This document shows positions 9,109 to 18,763 of a stretch of 64,000 nucleotides of DNA, one piece after another (position 1 is the stretch's first letter; each line of letters begins with the position of its first letter). The notes below the pieces were generated by a model. That model was not told the origin of the DNA, did not search any database, and saw only the letters and a program-made list of their open reading frames with translations. The stretch spans positions 85,269 through 149,268 of the forward strand of contig NZ_AWTC01000008.1 of NCBI RefSeq assembly GCF_000497245.1, written 5' to 3'. This stretch comes from Sporolactobacillus laevolacticus DSM 442 (GTDB lineage Bacteria; Bacillota; Bacilli; Bacillales; Sporolactobacillaceae). The position numbers were made by a program, and so were the translations under genes.

Positions 9109-10062
9109 ATGCCTGAATTTCACAGCAATCAAATGAACACTCATGTGCAAACCTCCGGAATAAATGCGCCGGACGCTTGTGAAGTCTTCGAATGGATGTC
9201 ATTAGTAGAAAATCAGTTTTCCAGATTTTTAGAAGATAGTGAACTGAGCCACGTCAATCGGCGTGCCGGACAAATTACATTAGTATCACAGAAGTTTGCT
9301 GAACTTTTATTCGAGGCCCTTCGTTTTTATTCAGAAACCAGTGGAATTTTCAATCCCTTTCTCGGCCAATTGATGTGTGAAATTGGTTACGACTGCTCCT
9401 TTGAAAAAATAAATTACCAGCACGAGCACAGAGACAAGGAAGAAAATCCTGCTCAATCCGCAAACACATTTTTTACGTTTGATCTTGACCAACGATCCGT
9501 AACATTAAGCCCAGACAGCATGCTGGATTTTGGCGGCATAGCCAAGGGGTGGGCAGTACAGAAAGCTGTCTTGAACTTGATTGACCACGGTCGACCAAGA
9601 GGATTGGTCAATGCCGGTGGGGACATCATGTGCTGGAACGACACACATGACCGGACACCTTGGGTCATTGGCGTGTCTCATCCCTATAAGGATGACCAAA
9701 TCATCGGTCAACTTGCTTTTCATATTGGCCGATGGGGTGTCGCCACGAGCAGCAAGACCAAACGGAGTTGGCGTGACAGTGGTATCACATTGCATCACCT
9801 GATTGATCCACGGAACGGATCTCCTTCTGATTCTGATATCATCCAGGCAACCGTCATAGGTCCAGCGCTTCTTCCTTGTGAAATCTATGCGAAATGTCTG
9901 CTGATCTTGGGAAGCCAGGACGGACCCGCTTGGCTTCGCGCGATACAGCCCGATTGTGCCTACCTGTTCATTATGGAAGATGGTCAATTAATCATGTCGT
10001 CTAATCTAAACGATTATATCCACGAGCAATTTCCCAAAAAAATTATACTTTCCGCTCAATAA
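9109..10062 (+). CDS. apbE: ApbE-family FAD:protein FMN transferase
   Basis: 317 aa. ApbE enzymes move FMN from FAD to Thr/Ser of extracytoplasmic redox proteins in a Mg-dependent reaction. The conserved blocks are LDFGGIAKGWAVQKA (near 141), LVNAGGDIMCWN (near 166), GVATSSKTKRSW (near 209) and HHLIDPRNGSP (near 227). There is no signal peptide or lipobox at the N-terminus, unlike the usual exported ApbE, so this copy looks cytoplasmic. The start is 2 nt after the DUF2271 stop, so it is tightly operonic. Confidence 0.9.
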   Translation: MPEFHSNQMNTHVQTSGINAPDACEVFEWMSLVENQFSRFLEDSELSHVNRRAGQITLVSQKFAELLFEALRFYSETSGIFNPFLGQLMCEIGYDCSFEKINYQHEHRDKEENPAQSANTFFTFDLDQRSVTLSPDSMLDFGGIAKGWAVQKAVLNLIDHGRPRGLVNAGGDIMCWNDTHDRTPWVIGVSHPYKDDQIIGQLAFHIGRWGVATSSKTKRSWRDSGITLHHLIDPRNGSPSDSDIIQATVIGPALLPCEIYAKCLLILGSQDGPAWLRAIQPDCAYLFIMEDGQLIMSSNLNDYIHEQFPKKIILSAQ

Positions 10063-10075
10063 GGAGAGATATGCC

Positions 10076-10759
10076 ATGGAACAAAAGCATAAAGTTTTAA
10101 AATGGATCGTTGGACTGGCTTTAATCCTTATTTTAAGTATATTCATTGAAATCGAACGCCGGACGGGCATCCTACCCGCTTCCACACCTACTTGGCTAAT
10201 TGTTCGTGTACTGGGGATAATTGCGTACCTGCTCCTTTTCTGCGGCATCTGCCTTGGCATTATCTCAGGCATGCCGATCTGGAAAGGCAAAAAAGGCGCT
10301 CGTGATCTGCTCCTGAGCTTTCACTTTTATCTCAATACAATCGGAGTATTTGTCGCCATGCTTCACCCGCTGCTTCTTATTATTGATCCTTATGTCCCTT
10401 TTTCATGGGCACAGCTTCTCATTCCATTCACGGCACCGCGCGAACCGTTTCTCTATGGACTCGGTACGCTTACACTCTATGGTCTACTGTTTGTGCTACT
10501 GACCACCGACCTGAAAAAGATAATGCCGGTCAAGCTCTGGCGCAGTTTCCATCTGATTGCTTATTTTCTATTCCTTTTAGCGCTTACTCATGGCATCATG
10601 GGAGGCACGGATTCCAAAAATGTGTTTATCTTTTCCATGTATGTTGTTACTTTTTTAATTGTTTTGACGCTCATGATCGCGCAGATCCAGATGGCCAGCT
10701 CGCTTAAGAAAAAGGCTTTGCGCAGATCACATCTGAGTCAAGACAGCGTTCATCACTAA
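10076..10759 (+). CDS. Ferric-reductase-like transmembrane cytochrome
   Basis: 227 aa with six predicted transmembrane helices. Paired histidines His83/His97 and His159/His172 are spaced 14 and 13 residues apart in facing helices, as in two-heme ferric reductase/NOX/MsrQ-type proteins. It lacks the C-terminal FAD/NADPH domain of full-length ferric reductases. Probably carries electrons across the membrane to an external partner matured by the adjacent ApbE. RBS AAGGAGAG. Third gene of the operon. Family call secure; partner unknown. Confidence 0.8.
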   Translation: MEQKHKVLKWIVGLALILILSIFIEIERRTGILPASTPTWLIVRVLGIIAYLLLFCGICLGIISGMPIWKGKKGARDLLLSFHFYLNTIGVFVAMLHPLLLIIDPYVPFSWAQLLIPFTAPREPFLYGLGTLTLYGLLFVLLTTDLKKIMPVKLWRSFHLIAYFLFLLALTHGIMGGTDSKNVFIFSMYVVTFLIVLTLMIAQIQMASSLKKKALRRSHLSQDSVHH

Positions 10760-10779
10760 TTGTTGGAGTGTGGTTACTG

Positions 10780-11415
10780 GTGGAACATTATCTGCTTTTC
10801 ATTATTGTCTCTTGCTTTTTGATTATGCTTCCTGGCCCGGATATGGCGCTTGCAACACGGAATACGCTGCTTTATGGACAGTCAGTTGGTTTGAGTACCA
10901 TTACCGGAACGTCCACCGCGCTCATGTTCCACACAACCGCGGCAGCACTCGGTCTATCCGCCTTGCTTGTAGAATCCGCTTTACTTTTTTCCATTTTTAA
11001 ATACATTGGTGCGCTTTATCTGGCTTATCTCGGCATCCGAACATTATTAACTGTTAAAAATCAGACTGCCGCTCAAATCAATGGGCAACCTTCCTTCTCC
11101 AAAAAGTACCTTTCAAAAAAGGCTGGGTATTTTCAAGGATTATTAACCAACTTGATGAATCCTAAAGTTGCTGTTTTCTTTTTAACTTTTCTTCCTCAAT
11201 TTGTTCGGTCGGACAATCAATCGATTGTGCCCTTTTTTGAGCTGGGTGTCTCGCATATCATCGTTAACTTTATTTTGTTCAGTTCGTATGTGCTGCTTAT
11301 CACCATTTTCAGTCTATGGATGCAAAAACCGGCGGTTCAACGCGTAATTCAAAGTGTGACCGGCTGTATCCTGATCGGATTCGGCATCCAACTTGCGCTC
11401 GCGGGGCATAGATAA
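10780..11415 (+). CDS. LysE-family amino-acid/metabolite exporter
   Basis: About 211 aa, six predicted helices. The N-terminal signature LIMLPGPDMALATRNTLLYG and the later LTNLMNPKVAVFFLTFLPQF are diagnostic of the LysE/RhtB family, membrane exporters of amino acids and related compounds. The start is uncertain. GTG 10780 gives the usual family N-terminus with GGAG 11 nt upstream; GTG 10768 is the alternative. It lies 20 nt after the redox operon and may be co-transcribed with it. Confidence 0.9.
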   Translation: MEHYLLFIIVSCFLIMLPGPDMALATRNTLLYGQSVGLSTITGTSTALMFHTTAAALGLSALLVESALLFSIFKYIGALYLAYLGIRTLLTVKNQTAAQINGQPSFSKKYLSKKAGYFQGLLTNLMNPKVAVFFLTFLPQFVRSDNQSIVPFFELGVSHIIVNFILFSSYVLLITIFSLWMQKPAVQRVIQSVTGCILIGFGIQLALAGHR

Positions 11416-11463
11416 ACACTTTTGATACAAATTGAATACTCGCCCATGCCGGTCGCACTAAAA

Positions 11464-11499
11464 ACCCGGATGAAAGGAATATATTCCTTTCATCCGGGT
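11464..11499. terminator. Bidirectional intrinsic terminator
   Basis: Long near-perfect hairpin with arms ACCCGGATGAAAGGAAT and ATTCCTTTCATCCGGGT. On the minus strand it is followed by TTTTT, so it ends rlmN and probably also the convergent lysE-like gene. Confidence 0.85.
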
Positions 11500-11527
11500 C
11501 TATTTATTCCCTATTTTTTTGATTGAC

Positions 11528-12601
11528 TCAACCTTTACGTACGCGCTCTTTTTTTATCTGCTTACTGCGTAGCTGGCCGCAGGCAGCATCAATGTCGGTA
11601 CCGAATTCCTTACGTACAACAGCGTTAATGCCGCGTTTTTTCAGTGTTTCGTAAAATGCAACAACAGACTCTTTCTCGCTTCGTTGATATTCAGAATGCT
11701 CTTCAACCGGATTGTAGGGAATCAAGTTCACATACGCGAGATGTCGCTTGTTTTCAAGCAACTTAGCAAGTTGCAGGGCTTCTTCTTTATGATCATTAAT
11801 ATCTTTTAACATAATATACTCAAAAGTAATGCGCCTATTCGTCTTTTTCAGGTAATAATCTACAGCTTCCATCAGTTTTTCAATTGGATAAGCGCGATTG
11901 ATTTTCATGATCCGACTGCGCAGTTCATTGTTCGGCGCGTGCAGCGAAATAGCAAGATTGATCTGCCAGTCAATATCAGCAAATTCATAAATTTTCGGAA
12001 CAATACCGCTTGTAGATACGGTGATGTGTCTCGCACCGATCGCCAGCCCTTTTCCATCGTTAATGATCCGAAGAAAATCCATGACGTAATCAAAGTTGTC
12101 AAACGGTTCGCCAATGCCCATAACCACAATATGGCTCACACGTTCATCTTTACCTTTTTGATCAAGGCTGCGCTGTATGGCAACCAGCTGCTCGACCATC
12201 TCGCCACTCGTCAAATCTCTGTTTTTCTTTAATAGTCCGCTGGCACAGAAACTGCAGCCGATATTACAACCGACTTGTGAGGTGACACAGACCGAAAGTC
12301 CGTATTCATGGGGCATCAGTACCGTTTCAATCAGGTTGCCGTCAGATAGGCGGAACAGAAACTTTGTCGTGCCGTCTTTTGCTTTTTGTTCAATCTGCTT
12401 CTCAAGTGTGCCCATCACGTAACAATTTTGAAGCAGCTGGATTGTCTTCTTAGAGAGATTTGTCATTTGCTCAAAGTCATCGACGCGCTTAACATAAATC
12501 CAATTCCAGATCTGTGCTGCGCGGAATTTCTTCTCCCCTTGAGCGACAAGCCAGTCTGTTAATTTATCTAAAGTTAATCCATAAATGGACATTTTACTCA
12601 T
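11528..12601 (-). CDS. rlmN: Dual-specificity RNA methyltransferase RlmN
   Basis: 357 aa radical-SAM enzyme that makes 2-methyladenosine at A2503 of 23S rRNA and A37 of some tRNAs. The CxxxCxxC cluster motif is in [11 protein letters not shown] (near 117). MGIGEPFDN and [19 protein letters not shown] follow, and the second catalytic Cys is in [13 protein letters not shown] near the C-terminus. The C-terminal third ([27 protein letters not shown]) resembles the lactobacillus version more than the B. subtilis one. It is RlmN rather than the resistance enzyme Cfr. Start supported by AAAGAGG. Confidence 0.95.
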   Translation of the reverse strand: MSKMSIYGLTLDKLTDWLVAQGEKKFRAAQIWNWIYVKRVDDFEQMTNLSKKTIQLLQNCYVMGTLEKQIEQKAKDGTTKFLFRLSDGNLIETVLMPHEYGLSVCVTSQVGCNIGCSFCASGLLKKNRDLTSGEMVEQLVAIQRSLDQKGKDERVSHIVVMGIGEPFDNFDYVMDFLRIINDGKGLAIGARHITVSTSGIVPKIYEFADIDWQINLAISLHAPNNELRSRIMKINRAYPIEKLMEAVDYYLKKTNRRITFEYIMLKDINDHKEEALQLAKLLENKRHLAYVNLIPYNPVEEHSEYQRSEKESVVAFYETLKKRGINAVVRKEFGTDIDAACGQLRSKQIKKERVRKG

Positions 12602-12704
12602 CTTTAATACCTCTTTTAAGAATGCGTGATGATTTCATCATACTGAATCAAAGCCAAATAAGCAAGACACATCCCAAGCTTCCTGTATAAGCCTTACACC
12701 TATA

Positions 12705-12734
12705 CAAAAACAAGACAAGGCAAGCCCTGTCTTG
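12705..12734 (-). terminator. Terminator of the AI-2E-family gene
   Basis: Minus-strand hairpin with arms CAAGACA and TGTCTTG and an extra GG/CC pair, followed by TTTTTG. Confidence 0.7.
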
Positions 12735-12748
12735 AGTATGATTGATTA

Positions 12749-13786
12749 TTATTCTTTTGAACGGTTGAAGGATCGTTTCTTAGCCGGACGTTTGTATTCT
12801 ACGCCAAGCACATCAATCAGGAAAACGAAAATAGGTAAACCGACGATCAGACCCCAGATTCCAAAGAAGTGTTCAGAGAAAATTAGCACAACAAAGGTGT
12901 AGAAGACCGGAAGTTCTGTCTTTGCCGACATCAGTTTCGGATTTAACACATAAGCTTCCACTGCGTGAACAACGAGAATAGTCAGCACCATGTAAATAAC
13001 GTCCTGAATACCACCGATTGTGTATCCGATCGTGCACAACGGAATCAGTGAGATTACAACCCCAGCAACCGGGATCAAACTAAGCACAAACACCATCAGA
13101 ATCAAGCTGAACAATTGTGGAAAATGAAGAATGGCCAGGATGACTGCGGTAATGGCCGTATTTACGAGTGCAATAACAAACTGTGCCTCGATCACCTTGC
13201 CGAACGTCTGAACGAATCGTGAACCGAAAAAAGCAACCTCTTCATATAGAAACCCAATTTTACTTACCTTAAAGCCTTTCGAAAACTGGAACAATCGCTC
13301 TTTCTCAAGTGAGAAAAACAAGCTGAGCAGCAACGCCAGAAATAGGTCGATCGTAAATGAACCAAAGGACGAAAATGAATCGATCAGAAATTTAACACCG
13401 GATTTCAAATACGATTCGACATTATATTTTTGAAGCTGATCAAAAATAGCATTAACAACTACCGAACCCCGGAATTCTTTAATCGTCTTCATGATGGAAT
13501 CAAATAGCTGTACAGTCTGATCAGCAATGATCGGCAGATAGATTGTAACGGCCGCGTAAATGCCTAGCGCAATAAGTGAATAAAGCACTATCACCACAAG
13601 TCGTCTAGGCAGCTTCATCTTTTGATGGACAAAAGTCTCCAAACGATCCACTAAAAAACAAAAAATAAACGTAAGGAGCAGCAAATCAATCAAACTTCTA
13701 AGCAGATAAACGATAAAAACCAGCAGGGCAAAAATCAGGACACGTCTGATTGATTGTTTTTGCAAGTACCCGATCAGTAAATTCAT
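12749..13786 (-). CDS. AI-2E family transporter (PF01594-type permease)
   Basis: About 345 aa, seven or eight helices. The RVLIFALLVFIVYLLRSLI N-terminus and the LIPVAGVVISLIPLCTIGY and EAYVLNPKLMSAKTELP blocks are characteristic of the AI-2E/YdiK/YhhT permease family, whose members export various solutes or act as sodium antiporters. The ATG at 13786 has AAGGA about 10 nt upstream; the longer upstream frame is not needed. Monocistronic. Substrate unknown, and family membership does not imply quorum sensing. Confidence 0.85.
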   Translation of the reverse strand: MNLLIGYLQKQSIRRVLIFALLVFIVYLLRSLIDLLLLTFIFCFLVDRLETFVHQKMKLPRRLVVIVLYSLIALGIYAAVTIYLPIIADQTVQLFDSIMKTIKEFRGSVVVNAIFDQLQKYNVESYLKSGVKFLIDSFSSFGSFTIDLFLALLLSLFFSLEKERLFQFSKGFKVSKIGFLYEEVAFFGSRFVQTFGKVIEAQFVIALVNTAITAVILAILHFPQLFSLILMVFVLSLIPVAGVVISLIPLCTIGYTIGGIQDVIYMVLTILVVHAVEAYVLNPKLMSAKTELPVFYTFVVLIFSEHFFGIWGLIVGLPIFVFLIDVLGVEYKRPAKKRSFNRSKE

Positions 13787-13921
13787 AGTTTCTGTTTCCT
13801 TTTCTCCTTTTCTGCTGTCCCAAGTTTTTATATCTAGTAATAGGAACAGATACATACTTTTATTTTAGTTGTTTTTCAACATAGATGCAAAACAAATCAT
13901 TAGAAATGAAGGAAGGGAAAT

Positions 13922-13948
13922 AGAGGATGCACAAACGTGCATCCTCTT
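13922..13948 (-). terminator. Hairpin after the first GW protein gene
   Basis: Perfect inverted repeat with arms GAGGATGCAC and GTGCATCCTC located 10-36 nt downstream of the stop codon. Only a weak T run follows. Confidence 0.55.
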
Positions 13949-13957
13949 ATCTCACCT

Positions 13958-16285
13958 TTATTGTTGAATGTAAATCTTATGTCCGGAAAGCCCAACAACT
14001 AGTTTCCCATTTACTCGTGTCAGCCCTTCACTCTCCTGCGGCAGCTCCCCATTTGGAATGGAAAAATGGAAGCGATCCACAAGCTTCATGCTCTGATCCA
14101 ATACCGTTATATAGTTATTGGTGAGAAAATAAAGATTTCCATCATCATATTGCATGCCTTGGACCACTCCCATTTTCTTTAACTGAACCTTATTGCTGAG
14201 TGGATTGTTCGGGTTGTTTAAATCATAGTCAAAGAATGTATCGTCACCGAATGATTCGGTCATAAGGATCAGTGTATGTTCATCCTTGACTGTCATCATG
14301 GCCACATATGGAATGACTTGGTTATTAATCTTAACCCCGTCTTCTGATTCTGGTGTTAAAGTATCCGGATCAATGGTGTAGAGTTTTGGTGAGTCGCCTG
14401 CACTGCTTACCGCATACAGTCTTTTGGTGTATGGACTGTAGCTGACTGCGCACGTATGACCTAATGGCAGACTCTTAGAAATTCTAATCTGATCGTTAAT
14501 CACTTGATTATTTTCATCGAGTGGATAAGCGATAATTTTACCCATGCCATTCCCAAGATCATAGCCAACATAAAAAGTGTTTTTTTCATTGTTATAGGCA
14601 AGACCTTGCTGATTGCCGTTATCAGCGGTAAATAGGTCGTTGAATCCTTGGAATCTTAAGTCGTTCAAGTAATCATTTTGAACCCAGCCGATGTCAATAT
14701 CTTTATCTGGTTTTCCATACCAGTCATTATATTTGAGGAAAGACCAGCCATCGGACTGTTTGATGACTTCGAGCATCCGATTGCTGTAGTCGCCCAGATT
14801 TCCGATACGCGCATTACTATCGGGAGCATCGCCGCTACTCTGGCCATTATAAATTCCTGCATTTGTATTTAAGTCGCGCACTTGCTTATAGTCTTGTGTG
14901 CTGTTCACGAGATTCAGAGCATTACTTCGCACCCAACCAATAACGTGATGATTAAATGAGATTCGGTACATCTCTTCATTTTCAACTTGCTTTTCTTGAT
15001 TAATCTGAACAACACGATTGCTCGCATTGTATTGGCCGCTATAACCGACAAAGTTAGCTCGGTCATCAAAAATCGGTGCTGTATCGCTCGATATAGTTGC
15101 ATTATAGTTAACGTTCAATGTGCCTGAAGAAACGACATCCTGCACGTTTAAGTCGTCGGTTTTAACCCAACCAAGAACAGTTCCTGCCGTATATTTTTTT
15201 ATATGTACCCAGCGACCATTATCAGCAACTTGATCGATTTTCAGCTTGAGATTTGCGTAAATGTTTAAAAAAACAGGAAGTGCAGTTCCATTAACTGTTC
15301 CATAGAGCTGCCCATTGACATTTTTTACGCTGGCGACTGCTAAATGCGGGATACTGCCGTCATCGGCCGTTCCAGAAGTAATCTGTACCGTATCTTTATG
15401 TACCCATCCCAGAATCTGACCATCGACGCCTATTTGGAACCATTCTGTGTTGCTAACCTTAGATTCACGGAGAATAGTCAAAGGCAGCAGATTATAATCT
15501 GCAATCCGGCCAATGGATTTGGCACCGGCAATTCCATAAGGCTGATCCCAAATTCCATGGTCCGCACCGTCAGAAACAACACCATAGGTATCCGGTGCGA
15601 CAGGATTATTATAAGAATAGTTCACTTGACTGTTCGCCAAATTCGAAGCATAAACATAACTATTCACGCCATTGTAATTTACCCAATAAAGCTTGTTAGA
15701 CTGGGGACTTGTTGTCGTCAGTACCGTGTTTACTGGTATGGTGCCTTTATATTTCTTGGTATGGGCGTAATTTTTGTAACGTGTTGATGCCTTAATCACA
15801 AACTTTGTTATCGGCGTTTTTTGAGTGGAAAGATTGGTCGCATACACATAACCCTTCTTGCCCTTATAGGTTACGTGATACATTTTATTATTCAGATTGC
15901 TGTCTGTTGTCAGGCTGTTATTGATGGCAATTGTTTGTATGCGCTGCTTCGCTGCAGTCGAACCAGTGTAGAGATATGCAGTTTTATGAATGTAACGTTT
16001 TACTGTCGTTCTTTTTGTCCATAAACTCGATCGATACACATAGCCCGTTTTGCCTGCATAACTTACTTTGTACATTCTGCTTGTCTTTTTACTGGTCGTT
16101 TTCAGTTTGGCATTAATTGGGATCTGGCCAATTTGCTGCTTCGCATTTGAAGCAGAGTAAAACGATGCTGTATTATGCACATAATAAGTACGGGATGCCT
16201 TAGCATGCGCCGGGTAATACGATAAAAAACTAAATACGAGTAAAAATAAAAGTAAAAAAGTGGTTGTTTTCGTTGCCTGTTTCAC
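13958..16285 (-). CDS. Secreted GW/SH3-repeat cell-wall-binding protein with propeller-like C-terminus
   Basis: 775 aa. The signal peptide ends near residue 29 (SYYPAHA). Three about 57-residue SH3-like repeats follow (about 33-217; each has YVH-type start and a GYVY..LWT end). Four GW-type modules come next, with GWV at 293, 372, 450 and 533. The C-terminal domain (about 555-775) has repeated strands such as GLAYNNEKNTFYVGYD and VVQGMQYDDGNLYFLTNN, like a beta-propeller. GW modules bind lipoteichoic acid in known proteins. There is no LPXTG or catalytic domain. GTG start with AAAGGAG 12 nt upstream. It is a paralogue of the next gene upstream. Confidence 0.8.
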   Translation of the reverse strand: MKQATKTTTFLLLFLLVFSFLSYYPAHAKASRTYYVHNTASFYSASNAKQQIGQIPINAKLKTTSKKTSRMYKVSYAGKTGYVYRSSLWTKRTTVKRYIHKTAYLYTGSTAAKQRIQTIAINNSLTTDSNLNNKMYHVTYKGKKGYVYATNLSTQKTPITKFVIKASTRYKNYAHTKKYKGTIPVNTVLTTTSPQSNKLYWVNYNGVNSYVYASNLANSQVNYSYNNPVAPDTYGVVSDGADHGIWDQPYGIAGAKSIGRIADYNLLPLTILRESKVSNTEWFQIGVDGQILGWVHKDTVQITSGTADDGSIPHLAVASVKNVNGQLYGTVNGTALPVFLNIYANLKLKIDQVADNGRWVHIKKYTAGTVLGWVKTDDLNVQDVVSSGTLNVNYNATISSDTAPIFDDRANFVGYSGQYNASNRVVQINQEKQVENEEMYRISFNHHVIGWVRSNALNLVNSTQDYKQVRDLNTNAGIYNGQSSGDAPDSNARIGNLGDYSNRMLEVIKQSDGWSFLKYNDWYGKPDKDIDIGWVQNDYLNDLRFQGFNDLFTADNGNQQGLAYNNEKNTFYVGYDLGNGMGKIIAYPLDENNQVINDQIRISKSLPLGHTCAVSYSPYTKRLYAVSSAGDSPKLYTIDPDTLTPESEDGVKINNQVIPYVAMMTVKDEHTLILMTESFGDDTFFDYDLNNPNNPLSNKVQLKKMGVVQGMQYDDGNLYFLTNNYITVLDQSMKLVDRFHFSIPNGELPQESEGLTRVNGKLVVGLSGHKIYIQQ

Positions 16286-16394
16286 TATTTAATAAAGCTC
16301 CTTTCATATGATACATGCGTTAGTACTCGGCCATACCCATTTATGCTTTACCACAATTACTTAACCTTGGAAGCACAGTACTATATCGGTTATG

Positions 16395-16432
16395 AAAAGA
16401 TGCCCGAACGGTCGTTAGAGCCACGGGCATCT
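16395..16432 (-). terminator. Terminator of the upstream GW protein gene
   Basis: Minus-strand hairpin AGATGCCCG/CGGGCATCT followed by TTTT, between the two paralogous genes. This implies they are at least partly separate transcripts. Confidence 0.75.
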
Positions 16433-16447
16433 GTGTTAAACTGTTTT

Positions 16448-18763
16448 TTATTTTTCAATATAAACGGAATGATCAGCAAAGCCTATAGCAAGTTTGCCGT
16501 TAACTACTGTGAGCCCTTCACTTTCCTGCGGTGTTCCGCCATCTGGAATCGAGAAACGGAAACGATCCGAAATATTATAATTAGAATCAAGCACGGTAAT
16601 GAAGTTATTCGCCAGAAAATAGATTTTTCCATTGTCATACTGCATGCCCTGGACAACACCCATTTTGGCAATTTGTGCTGTTCGAGTCAGCTCATGGGAA
16701 ATCAAATCATAGTTGAAGAACGTATCTGCTCCGCCTAGAGATTCTGTCATCAAGATCAATGTACGGTCATCTTTTACCGTCATCATCGCTACATAAGGGA
16801 TCTTGTTGCCATCCAATTTTATTCCATCTGTTTGCTGAGTAAGGTTGTTTGGATCAATGATATAGAGAACCGGCGTATCTCCGGCACTGCTGACAGCATA
16901 AATCTTATCGTTCGCTTCGCTGTAGCTAATTGCACAGGTATGACCCAGCGGCATTGCCGCTGATTGATTAACAGCTTCTCCATTCTGATAAGCGACAATC
17001 TTGCCATAACCGCCGCCTAAGTCATAGCCGATGTAATAAGTGTCTGTCTTCGGATTGTACGCAAGGCCTTGTTGATTGCCACTCATTGCAGACAGCTTCC
17101 GCTCAAAAAGTGTTGTATGATCATTTAACGTGGACAGGCTGTTTGTTTGTACCCACCCAATATCAAGATCCTTTCCTGCTTTTCCATACCAATCGTTGTA
17201 TTTTACAAAGGACCAATCGCCATATTGCTTGATAATTTCAATCATTCGGTTTCTGTACTCAGAAAGGGATCCAATGCGGCTGCCGGTATCCGGTACATCA
17301 CCGTTTCCGTATTGTCCGTTATAAATCCCTGCATTGGCGTCCCCAACTTGTTTGTAGGCTTGCGTCTTATTTTCAAGATTCAATGCCGTGCTGACTACCC
17401 ACCCGATCACATGATGGTTATAGGAAATGCGGTATCGTTCTTCGTTTTCCACTTGCTTTTCTTCATTAATCTGAACATAGCGATTGCTTGCATTGAACTG
17501 CCCGCTATAGCCGACAAAATGGTCTTCATCATCAAAGATCGGCGCCTTGCTGCTGGAAATGGTGGCACTGTAGTTTACATTTAGCGCTTGACCGGACTTA
17601 TTATTTTGAATAGATAGATCAGTTGCTTTTACCCAACCCAAAGAAGTTCCAGCTGTATATTTCTTAACGTGAACCCATTCGCCATTATTTGCTATCAAGT
17701 CAACCCTAAGTTTCAGATTGGCATAGATATTCAATCCGGAAATGATTCCATTGCCGGGTGTCTGATACAAAAATCCGTTAGTGTTCGACACATTAGCTAC
17801 AGCCAAATGAGGAATGCTTCCGTCATTTGCGGTGTTTGAGGTAATTTGGACGATATCTTTGTGAATCCAGCCCAAGGTCCGACCATCTGCGCCAACCTGA
17901 TACCAGGCTACATTACCGACTTCAGACTCGCGAAGTACGTTCAGTGGCACACGTTCATAATCCGCAATATTTCCAACTGATCTCGCATCCCTGATTCCAT
18001 AAGGCTGATCCCAAATCCCATGATTTCCGCCTTCAGAAACAACACCGTACGTGTTGTCTGCAACTGGATTATTGTAGGCGTAAGTCAACTCAGCATTGGT
18101 CAGATTGCTTGCATAGACGTAACTCTTTCTGCCATTGTAGGTAACCCAGAACATCTTATTTGATTGAGGGCTTTGTGTCTCTAATCTTGTCCCTAACGGA
18201 ATTGTGCCTGAATAACGCCTTGTGTGGTTGTAATCTTTATATTGCCTAGAGTCCTTCTTCACATATTTAACAACGGTAGTTTTATATGGAGAGAGGTTTG
18301 ATTTGTATACGTAACCACGTCTCCCATTGTAGTTCACGTGATACATTGTTGAATTCATGTTGCTGTCGGTTGTGAGACTTTTATTAACCGCTATTTTCCA
18401 AATGCGCTGTTTCGATCCGTCACGGCTTGAGTACAAATAGGATGTTTTGTGTATGTAACGGCCAATTGTCGTTCTTCGTGTCCATAGATTGGAGCGATAA
18501 ACGTAACCGGTTTGCCCGCCATACGTCACTTTGTACATTTTGCTTGATTTCTTGCTGGTGGTTGTCAGCTTAGCGTTGATCGGGACATAACGGATGAACT
18601 GCTTGGAACTTTTTGAATTCGTGTACAGCTTCGAAGTCTTATGCACGTAATATGTATAAGATTTCTTCGCTTGCGCAGGGTAGTAGGAAAAAAGGCTCAA
18701 CAACAAAATGACGACAAGTAGCACTGAAAAATAAATGTGTTTCATACGAAATTGACTTTCCAA
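16448..18763 (-). CDS. Secreted GW/SH3-repeat cell-wall-binding protein, second paralogue
   Basis: About 771 aa from TTG 18763, which has AAAGGAG 9 nt upstream; the longer upstream frame lacks such a site. Signal peptide MKHIYFSVLLVVILLLSLFSYYPAQA. The layout is the same as its neighbour: three SH3-like repeats, four GW modules ending in GWI/GWV, then a propeller-like domain. The two proteins are similar along their whole length, so this is a tandem duplication. Basic, Lys/Arg/Tyr-rich N-terminal repeats suit binding to anionic wall polymers. Ligand of the propeller part unknown. The 300 bp upstream (18764-19014) shows no gene. Confidence 0.8.
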   Translation of the reverse strand: MESQFRMKHIYFSVLLVVILLLSLFSYYPAQAKKSYTYYVHKTSKLYTNSKSSKQFIRYVPINAKLTTTSKKSSKMYKVTYGGQTGYVYRSNLWTRRTTIGRYIHKTSYLYSSRDGSKQRIWKIAVNKSLTTDSNMNSTMYHVNYNGRRGYVYKSNLSPYKTTVVKYVKKDSRQYKDYNHTRRYSGTIPLGTRLETQSPQSNKMFWVTYNGRKSYVYASNLTNAELTYAYNNPVADNTYGVVSEGGNHGIWDQPYGIRDARSVGNIADYERVPLNVLRESEVGNVAWYQVGADGRTLGWIHKDIVQITSNTANDGSIPHLAVANVSNTNGFLYQTPGNGIISGLNIYANLKLRVDLIANNGEWVHVKKYTAGTSLGWVKATDLSIQNNKSGQALNVNYSATISSSKAPIFDDEDHFVGYSGQFNASNRYVQINEEKQVENEERYRISYNHHVIGWVVSTALNLENKTQAYKQVGDANAGIYNGQYGNGDVPDTGSRIGSLSEYRNRMIEIIKQYGDWSFVKYNDWYGKAGKDLDIGWVQTNSLSTLNDHTTLFERKLSAMSGNQQGLAYNPKTDTYYIGYDLGGGYGKIVAYQNGEAVNQSAAMPLGHTCAISYSEANDKIYAVSSAGDTPVLYIIDPNNLTQQTDGIKLDGNKIPYVAMMTVKDDRTLILMTESLGGADTFFNYDLISHELTRTAQIAKMGVVQGMQYDNGKIYFLANNFITVLDSNYNISDRFRFSIPDGGTPQESEGLTVVNGKLAIGFADHSVYIEK

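Noticed and set aside
11528-12601. Cfr antibiotic-resistance methyltransferase
   Set aside because: Sequence blocks [11 protein letters not shown] and MGIGEPFDN and the Glu in GEP follow RlmN; no Cfr-specific pattern is seen.
13958-18763. Sortase-anchored adhesins
   Set aside because: Neither protein ends in an LPXTG motif with a membrane tail; anchoring by GW modules is more likely.
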